Positions 59,301-64,000 of a stretch of DNA of 64,000 nt are shown here, piece by piece. A program made the position numbers and the translations under genes. The stretch comes from Streptomyces sp. NBC_01276 (GTDB lineage Bacteria; Actinomycetota; Actinomycetes; Streptomycetales; Streptomycetaceae), in contig NZ_CP108442.1 in the NCBI RefSeq assembly GCF_041435355.1, positions 4,772,501 to 4,836,500 on the forward strand, written 5' to 3'. The notes below the pieces were generated by a model that had not been told where the DNA came from, searched no databases, and worked only from the letters and a program-made list of their open reading frames with translations. Position 1 is the first letter of the stretch, and every line of letters begins with the position of its first letter.

Positions 59301-62300
59301 ACCGTTTCCTCGGTCCCCAGCACCTGCGGCGCCGCCAAGGACCAGCTGTGCTACGACGCCTACGGGCGCCAGCTGGCCATCGCCGACGCGTACGGCAGGC
59401 TCACCACCATCACCCTGACGCCCGCCACCGGAGAAGTCGCGACCACCATGGTCGTGACGAACCCGAAGGGCCACGCGGTGTCGTCGGAGCTGGACCCGCT
59501 GCGTGGGCAGTCCACGAAGGTGACCGATGCCAACGGCAAGGTGACCACGACTGCCTACGACGCCCTCGGGCGTACCTCGAAGGTCTGGTTGCCCAACTGG
59601 TCGGCGGCCGGAAACCCGGACAAACCGAGCCGCCAGTTCGAGTACGTGATCCGCAACGACGGCCCGAACGTCGTCGTCTCAAAGTCGCTGACTCACGATT
59701 ACCAGTACTCGGTGGATTACTCCATCCAGGACGGGCTGCTGCGCCAGCGCCAGTCCCAGACCGCGTCGCCCGACCTTGCGGGTCGTCTGATCACCGAGAC
59801 GTTCTACGACACGAAGGGCCGGCCCTGGCGGAACTCGGGCACCTACTACGCCAACGGCCTCCCCGAGGCGCAGCTCACGACCGGCCTGGAGAGTGCCTAT
59901 CCCGCCTCTGTCGACACGGTCTACGACGGTGCCGACCGCCCCACTGCGGTGATCTCCAAGAAGTTCGGGGTGGAGACGAAGCGGACCACCACCAGCTACG
60001 GCGGTGACACCACCACGGTCGTCCCGCCGCAAGGCGGTACCTCCACGACCACGGTCGTGGATGCCCTGGGTCGGACGGTCGAACTCAAGCAGTACACCGA
60101 CCCGGGACGCATGACGTCGCAGTCCACCCGGTACACGTACAGCAGGCTCGGACGTCTGGCCCAGGTCACCGACCCGAGCGGTGCCCAGTGGACGTACACC
60201 TACGACGTACGTGGCTCCCAGTCAGAGGTGAACGATCCGGACAAGGGCACCACGAAGACCGCCTATGACACGGCAGGCAAAGCCACGGACGTGACCGACG
60301 CCCGTGGAATCACCCTGCACACCGACTACGACGAGCTCGGACGCCCCACGGCGGTCAAGCAAGGCGGAACGGTCCTTACGTCGAACCTCTACGACACCGT
60401 CGCCAAGGGGCGCCTGAGCAAGTCGGTCCGCTTCATCGACGGTCGGGCCTACGAGTCGGAAGTCACGGTCTACGACAACCTCTACCAGCCACTGCAAGCA
60501 CAGGTGAACATCCCGGCGGCACCTGACGTCGGGGCCCTGGCCGGCACGTACAAGTGGACGAACACCTACAACATTGCCGGGCAGCTCCTTACGACCAAGC
60601 AGCCGGCCATGGGAGATCTGCCCGCAGAGACGGTCGGCAGCACCTACAGACCGGTCTCCGGCCTCCTCAACAGCATGGGTGCGGGCAACAGCCGGCTCGT
60701 CTCGGCGATGACGTACGACCACTACGGCCGCAGCATCCGCCAGGAACTGGGAGCTACTGGCCAGAGGGTGTTCACCTCGACCGAATATGACGAACACACC
60801 GGCATGGTTTCGCGGTCCTACAACGATCGGGAGGTAGCACCGAACAGGCTCGATGACACGCGCTACACCGCTGACCCCGCGGGCAACCTGACGGCCATCG
60901 CCACCGCCTTCGGCCAGGACTCGGACCGCACCACGGACACCCAGTGCGTCGGTCTCGATGCCCTGCGCCGCATCGTCGAGGCATGGACCAATCAGGGTGA
61001 AACCTGTGCGGCAAAGCCTTCCGACGCGGTCGTCGGCGGACCGGACGCCTACTGGACGACCTACACCTACGATGCGGTGGGCAACCGGAAGACGGAGACC
61101 AAGCACAAGACGGATCCGGCGGCGGCCTCCGACACGGTCCGTACGTACGCGGCGCCGACGGCGGGCAAGCACGACCTCACCAAGGTCACGCAATCGGGCG
61201 CCGACGCACGGGACGAGGCCTTCACCTACGACGCATCCGGCAACACCAAGACCAGGAAGATCGGAACAGCCGAGACCCAGTACCTGGAGTGGGACGCCGA
61301 GGGGCACCTCAAGGCCCTCGACCAGGGCGCGTCCAGCAACTCGTTCGCCTATGACACTGCCGGCCAGCGTCTGCTCCGAAAGGATTCGACCGGCGTCACC
61401 CTCTACCTCCCGGGCGGCAACGAGCTCAAGCTCGACAAGTCCGGCAAGGTTACGGGGACCCGCTACTACGGCGGCGTCGCGATGCGCACGGGCGGCAAAC
61501 TCACCTTCACCCTGGCCGACCACCACGGCACAGGCACCACCCAGATCAGCGCCGATGCGACGCAGACCGTCGAGCGTCGCAAGACGGGGATCTTCGGTGA
61601 GGAACGGGGCACCCGGTCCACAGCTTGGACCGGCGACAAGGGCTTCGTCGGTGGAACCAAGGACGCGGACAGCGGATTCACCCACCTCGGAGCCCGCGAA
61701 TACGACCCTCTGACGGGTCGCTTCATCTCCGTGGATCCGCTGATGGACCTCTCCAGCTCGCAGCAGCTCCACGGTTACGTGTACTCCAGTAACAACCCCG
61801 TTTCTCTCAGCGATCCCACCGGCGAGATCGAGAGGGACTGCCTGAACGGGAACTGCGGAGGCCACTACAACCCGCGTGACGACAATCTGTCCGTCAACGA
61901 CCCGGCTCGCCCCAACGGGATGACGGGCGGTTACGACAGTACCCCCGCCGTCTACAGGCCGACTGTCAACGACCAGGTATGGCTCAACAAGAGCGACAAG
62001 CCGCTCCGGCTTCCCAAGAACGCCTCGCCGAAATTCCTCAAGGAATACCGGAAGCAGCTCACCATTGAGCTCCGCTTTGTCGTGAACAATGAGCGGGGGA
62101 CGATCTGGACGGCGCAGACGACGGCGCTGCTGAACGCCTGCGAAGCCACCGACTGCGCTGATCTCGGATACTACGCCGAGCTCAATATCGCTGCGAAGCT
62201 CGTGAACGGCGAGGTCCAGCCCTATGAGATACCCGGAGGATCCGGCGGCGGCATAAGGCTTCAGGACGGTACCCGGACGAAGCCTGCCAAGGGTGGCGGA

Positions 62301-63092
62301 TGCAATTGCTTCCTCGCGGGCACTCAAGTGGTCATGGGTGATGGTAAATCCAAGGCCATCGAGACGATCGAGGTCGGCGACTACGTCATCGCTACCGACC
62401 CGAGGTCGGGGGAGACCGGCAAGCGTCGCGTGACCCAGCTGATCGTCACGGAAGACGACAAGCACTTCAACAAGCTTGCCATTGCGACAGAGAAGGGGGT
62501 CGAAGAGCTCACCGCCACACACGAACATCCCTTCTGGTCGCCGTCCCAGAACGCTTGGGTTACCGCTGGCGATCTGACGGCAGGGATGTCGGTGATGGTC
62601 GAGGGCGGCGGCACGGCAATCGTCGTCAAGAACGACCCGTATGCCCAGCATGCGAAGACGTTCAACCTGACAATCGAAGACGTCCACACGTACTATGTGC
62701 TGGCGGGCGAGACGCCAGTGCTCGTTCACAACAGCAGCTGCCCTATATACACGGTGGGTGGGCCGAGGGTTCGTCCAGGGAAAGATATCGATGTGGATGC
62801 GGATGGCTTCGTCAATGGGCCTACTGCTGAGCAACTGAAATCTCAGGATGTGCAGGGGCTCTCGACGTTTGATTCGGTGGAGAACGCCAGCCGTATCGGG
62901 CTGAAGGGGCAGGTTCGTACCCCCGCGGGTCCAATTCCTGACGGGTTGGGAGTTATTGCTGATGGCAGAGGGGTTGGAGGTCCGCGGGCGCTTGGTCACC
63001 ACACCGTCTACCCGACGCGTCGCATGTTGTTCGATGAGTATGTAGGGCTAATCCAAGGGATGAACTGGCAAAACATAGGAAAGAAGCTGTGA
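56307..63092 (+). CDS. RHS-repeat polymorphic toxin with Hint domain and C-terminal toxin tip
   Basis: 2261 residues from GTG 56307; ATG 56322 is also possible. Signal peptide (RGLSAALAAAVLSGLLPSAV). SpvB/RHS shell with many YD repeats (for example YDELGRPTAV, YTYDVRGSQSEV, YDAVGNRKTE) and the RHS core end LGAREYDPLTGRFISVDPLM (about 1790-1840). A Hint/pretoxin domain follows (CFLAGTQVVMGDGKSKAIE ... THEHPFWSP ... HTYYVLAGETPVLVHN, about 1998-2142). After the VHN cleavage motif, 119 residues form the toxin tip (SSCPIYTVGGPRVRPGKDID ... GHHTVYPTRRMLFDEYVG). The shell cages the toxin and Hint releases it. The tip's activity is not recognised. Confidence 0.9.
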   Translation: MRRSRMRGLSAALAAAVLSGLLPSAVAVADSKGGPLLPELKQPKAVPVAPVRTGGTTKPDAAVERPWRAPKVAWPAASSAEVDLASGTATKAIASGGQAFTAGSGSLPDGKFPVAVHAAPGGGVATPAKVKVAVSARDGARKAGIDGLLLSVGRSDGAQQPASAGVEVDYNGFRDAYGGDYASRLHLVELPACALTTPDRPECRTQKPLATRNDTRSGKLTAQVAVPGSGPQAAKPAGLWAAPAAAAGSTGMVLAATAGASGSSGDYKATPMGPSGSWNAGGSTGAFSWSYNVATPAVPGGLVPKISLDYNSQSVDGRTAASNTQASWIGDGWSWDPGFIERKYKPCVEDKTGSTSTAKIGDQCWFNDNATLSLNGKSTELVFEQGKGWHPASDSGEKVEKLTGAANGDNDGEHWKITTTDGMQYFFGLNRLPGWKDGSTPTTNSAWTVPVYGNQAGEPCYNASFASAWCQQAWRWQLDYVVAPGGSAMAYYWKTESNNYGRNVSQTTGKGTVTPYTRSGWLDHIDYGLRAGSVYSAKAMGQVTFDVSERCLTNCGTFDEANAKNWPDAPYDQFCKDGSAECKNQFSPTFWSRMRLTGINTKVLTGGTYKDVDSWALEQSFPPSGDGISTPLWLKSVTRTAKAGDAPDVTLPPVSFAGEQKANRVDKTGDGLAPFIRLRLYQVTTESGGTIGVTYSQPDCTTATLPAADATNATRCYPVKWAFEGETAKLDWFNTYVVSQVVEGDNLVDSPDKVTSYSYLGGAAWDKSTDEFTKSEDRVHSVARGYERVQVRVGAVDEPKSLTEMRYFRGLDGKEVTDGTGTSVTDRPEFAGRPRESATYDGDDTGKPLTATSSTPWRSDVVARRVRPGLPDLVSYRTGVEKASTRTAVTSGTRTTEVTRHYDDYGMVDWESQSGDIAKSGDETCTASSYARNTASWILDKVSRVETVAVPCGTAVNRPTDVISDNRTYFDNGAFGTLPGIGLLTKTETINASGDGYDTVSSVPSTCGAAKDQLCYDAYGRQLAIADAYGRLTTITLTPATGEVATTMVVTNPKGHAVSSELDPLRGQSTKVTDANGKVTTTAYDALGRTSKVWLPNWSAAGNPDKPSRQFEYVIRNDGPNVVVSKSLTHDYQYSVDYSIQDGLLRQRQSQTASPDLAGRLITETFYDTKGRPWRNSGTYYANGLPEAQLTTGLESAYPASVDTVYDGADRPTAVISKKFGVETKRTTTSYGGDTTTVVPPQGGTSTTTVVDALGRTVELKQYTDPGRMTSQSTRYTYSRLGRLAQVTDPSGAQWTYTYDVRGSQSEVNDPDKGTTKTAYDTAGKATDVTDARGITLHTDYDELGRPTAVKQGGTVLTSNLYDTVAKGRLSKSVRFIDGRAYESEVTVYDNLYQPLQAQVNIPAAPDVGALAGTYKWTNTYNIAGQLLTTKQPAMGDLPAETVGSTYRPVSGLLNSMGAGNSRLVSAMTYDHYGRSIRQELGATGQRVFTSTEYDEHTGMVSRSYNDREVAPNRLDDTRYTADPAGNLTAIATAFGQDSDRTTDTQCVGLDALRRIVEAWTNQGETCAAKPSDAVVGGPDAYWTTYTYDAVGNRKTETKHKTDPAAASDTVRTYAAPTAGKHDLTKVTQSGADARDEAFTYDASGNTKTRKIGTAETQYLEWDAEGHLKALDQGASSNSFAYDTAGQRLLRKDSTGVTLYLPGGNELKLDKSGKVTGTRYYGGVAMRTGGKLTFTLADHHGTGTTQISADATQTVERRKTGIFGEERGTRSTAWTGDKGFVGGTKDADSGFTHLGAREYDPLTGRFISVDPLMDLSSSQQLHGYVYSSNNPVSLSDPTGEIERDCLNGNCGGHYNPRDDNLSVNDPARPNGMTGGYDSTPAVYRPTVNDQVWLNKSDKPLRLPKNASPKFLKEYRKQLTIELRFVVNNERGTIWTAQTTALLNACEATDCADLGYYAELNIAAKLVNGEVQPYEIPGGSGGGIRLQDGTRTKPAKGGGCNCFLAGTQVVMGDGKSKAIETIEVGDYVIATDPRSGETGKRRVTQLIVTEDDKHFNKLAIATEKGVEELTATHEHPFWSPSQNAWVTAGDLTAGMSVMVEGGGTAIVVKNDPYAQHAKTFNLTIEDVHTYYVLAGETPVLVHNSSCPIYTVGGPRVRPGKDIDVDADGFVNGPTAEQLKSQDVQGLSTFDSVENASRIGLKGQVRTPAGPIPDGLGVIADGRGVGGPRALGHHTVYPTRRMLFDEYVGLIQGMNWQNIGKKL

Positions 63093-63586
63093 GTCCAGAA
63101 GGAGATGCACTGAGGATAGGAGAATGGCGTGCCTTGGTGGCGGCCGAGCAGGAGGTCGCTCGATGCCGCGCCGAGGTGAACCAGTTGCCCTCCCGCGTGG
63201 ACTTGCTGGCTAAAGCGCTTTCAAGCAGTTCGGCGTGGGATCGGTCTGCCGCTCTGGATTTCCTCCGCCTATTTCCCGATGGCGTTCCGGAGCTGCTCGA
63301 TCTGCTGGTTGACCTCTCCTTGTCGGCTGGGTGGGTGCTGCCTGCCTGTGAGGTGATCCGGGCAGCTCGGAGAGAAATTGATTCAACGCAATTCGCCCGG
63401 GTAGCACTGGAGTGCCTATCCAGCGGTGAAGTCGAAGACTATATCGGGCTGGCGTACGTGCTGGCTGAGGTTGAAGCGTGGGAGGCTCTAGGCGCCGTGA
63501 TTGGCAAAGCCGCCGAGAGTAGCGACCCTGAAATCCGGGAAGTGTCCCGCAATTTCACTGAAAGTCACGGCGGCATGTTGCCTTGA
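63089..63586 (+). CDS. Candidate immunity protein for the RHS toxin
   Basis: 165 residues from GTG 63089, overlapping the toxin stop by 4 bases (GTGA). Predicted all-helical, HEAT-like (WDRSAALDFLRLFPDGVPEL, AGWVLPACEVIRAARREID, YIGLAYVLAEVEAWEALGAVI). No enzyme motif or signal peptide, as expected for a cytoplasmic neutraliser. The DNA is less GC-rich than the RHS body, like the toxin tip it follows. Immunity function is inferred from position, size and coupling. Confidence 0.7.
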   Translation: MSPEGDALRIGEWRALVAAEQEVARCRAEVNQLPSRVDLLAKALSSSSAWDRSAALDFLRLFPDGVPELLDLLVDLSLSAGWVLPACEVIRAARREIDSTQFARVALECLSSGEVEDYIGLAYVLAEVEAWEALGAVIGKAAESSDPEIREVSRNFTESHGGMLP

Positions 63587-63691
63587 TCGGGAATGGCCTT
63601 CGTTGGTGAAAATGGGCCGTGCCTTGTGTTTTCCGAATTTCCGCCCCGCTGAAATTCGAGTCTCTGGCGACGGTGTAGGTCTGCAAACCCG

Positions 63692-63722
63692 AAGTCCCGT
63701 CAGGTGTGTCCTGGCGGGGCTT
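63692..63722 (+). terminator. Terminator after the toxin-immunity pair
   Basis: AAGTCCCGTCAGG pairs with CCTGGCGGGGCTT around a 5-base loop (G-T wobbles included) and is followed by TGG. The 105 bases before it hold nothing recognisable. Confidence 0.65.
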
Positions 63723-63813
63723 TGGTATGGGGTGACGGCAGTGCTGAGCTTGATTGGGTGATGTCGGGGCTGTTCGCCCGGCAGTGTCTGGGCCTTTCCG
63801 GTAGCTCCGGGCT

Positions 63814-64000
63814 GTGAGGTACGCGCAGGGCGGAGGCCGACGCCGAGAGGGCTGCGCGGGAGCGGATCCGACTGCAGGCTGTGGTCCGCTTCGAGGGCGG
63901 GGAGAAGAGCAGCGAATCGCGATCGCGCTGCGGGTGAGCGAGCGGTCGGTGGAACGCTGGCGCCGCCCCCCAATGGCGGGAGCGCGGCCAGGCCGGGTCC
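63814..64000 (+). pseudogene. Frameshifted transposase remnant (IS630-like helix-turn-helix), running off the window
   Basis: Two frames must be joined to read transposase-like sequence: ADAERAARERIRLQAVVRFE (from about 63834) and, after another shift near 63905, RIAIALRVSERSVERWRR. The latter is the helix-turn-helix of IS630-type transposases. A GTG at 63814 begins an otherwise typical VRYAQGG start. At least two frameshifts make it a relic; the rest lies beyond the window. Confidence 0.6.

Noticed and set aside
60222..63002. 926-codon minus-strand frame opposite the RHS gene
   Set aside because: Antisense to YD repeats and the Hint domain, whose plus-strand reading is unambiguous.

Overview
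The window is high-GC actinobacterial DNA and almost certainly from a Streptomyces chromosome. The evidence is frequent GTG and TTG starts, strong third-codon GC bias, class E sortase (LAXTG) surface protein, mycosin/WXG-type secretion genes, and an actinomycete integrative and conjugative element (AICE) in a tRNA gene. The gene order helicase - malic enzyme - HU - murA - YqgE - DUF3039 - hexosaminidase - molybdenum hydroxylase matches, from memory, the core region around SCO2940-SCO2955 of S. coelicolor.

Layout. (1) 1-3688: nitrate/nitrite transporter end, HemD-like uroporphyrinogen-III synthase with a winged-helix tail (siroheme supply for nitrite reduction), an acetyltransferase and a CGNR zinc-finger regulator. 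(2) 3689-5382: a long interrupted inverted repeat enclosing a GntR regulator that has lost its N-terminal DNA-binding half. (3) 5383-14795: housekeeping genes - HelD-type helicase, a probable structured small RNA, malic enzyme, HU, murA, YqgE/AlgH, DUF3039 and a GH20 hexosaminidase. (4) 15183-20895: three overlapping genes for a CoxM/CoxS/CoxL-type molybdenum hydroxylase. Its Fe-S subunit carries huge disordered and His/Gly-repeat extensions, and its large subunit seems to lack the catalytic Glu.

(5) 21059-30155: an accessory type VII (ESX) secretion-related island. It holds a tandem duplication of a WXG-like substrate plus mycosin protease, a small WXG-like protein, a 761-residue WxG-headed protein and a lipoprotein; no Ecc machinery genes are present. 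(6) 30219-44236: a complete AICE of about 14 kb between 43-bp att copies, integrated into a tRNA-Cys gene. It carries a kinase, a KorSA-like GntR repressor with an operator cluster, Spd/Tra genes including a TraB-type FtsK translocase, a prim-pol/ATPase replication pair, candidate clt and origin repeat arrays, xis and int. As cargo it has a predicted modification-dependent restriction enzyme (SRA-like plus PD-(D/E)XK) on the opposite strand, flanked by direct-repeat hairpins.

(7) 44438-51872: an MFS exporter, a Doc-type toxin-antitoxin pair whose toxin starts in a 15-bp tandem repeat, a DEAD-box helicase, a LAETG surface protein, an IclR regulator and a Lon-like secreted protease. (8) 51965-63586: two giant divergent secreted proteins. 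One is a DNRLRE/FG-GAP/LamG/ricin-lectin protein; the other is a 2261-residue RHS-repeat polymorphic toxin with a Hint autoprocessing domain, a 119-residue unassigned toxin tip in A/T-richer DNA, and an immediately overlapping candidate immunity gene. The window ends in a frameshifted transposase remnant.
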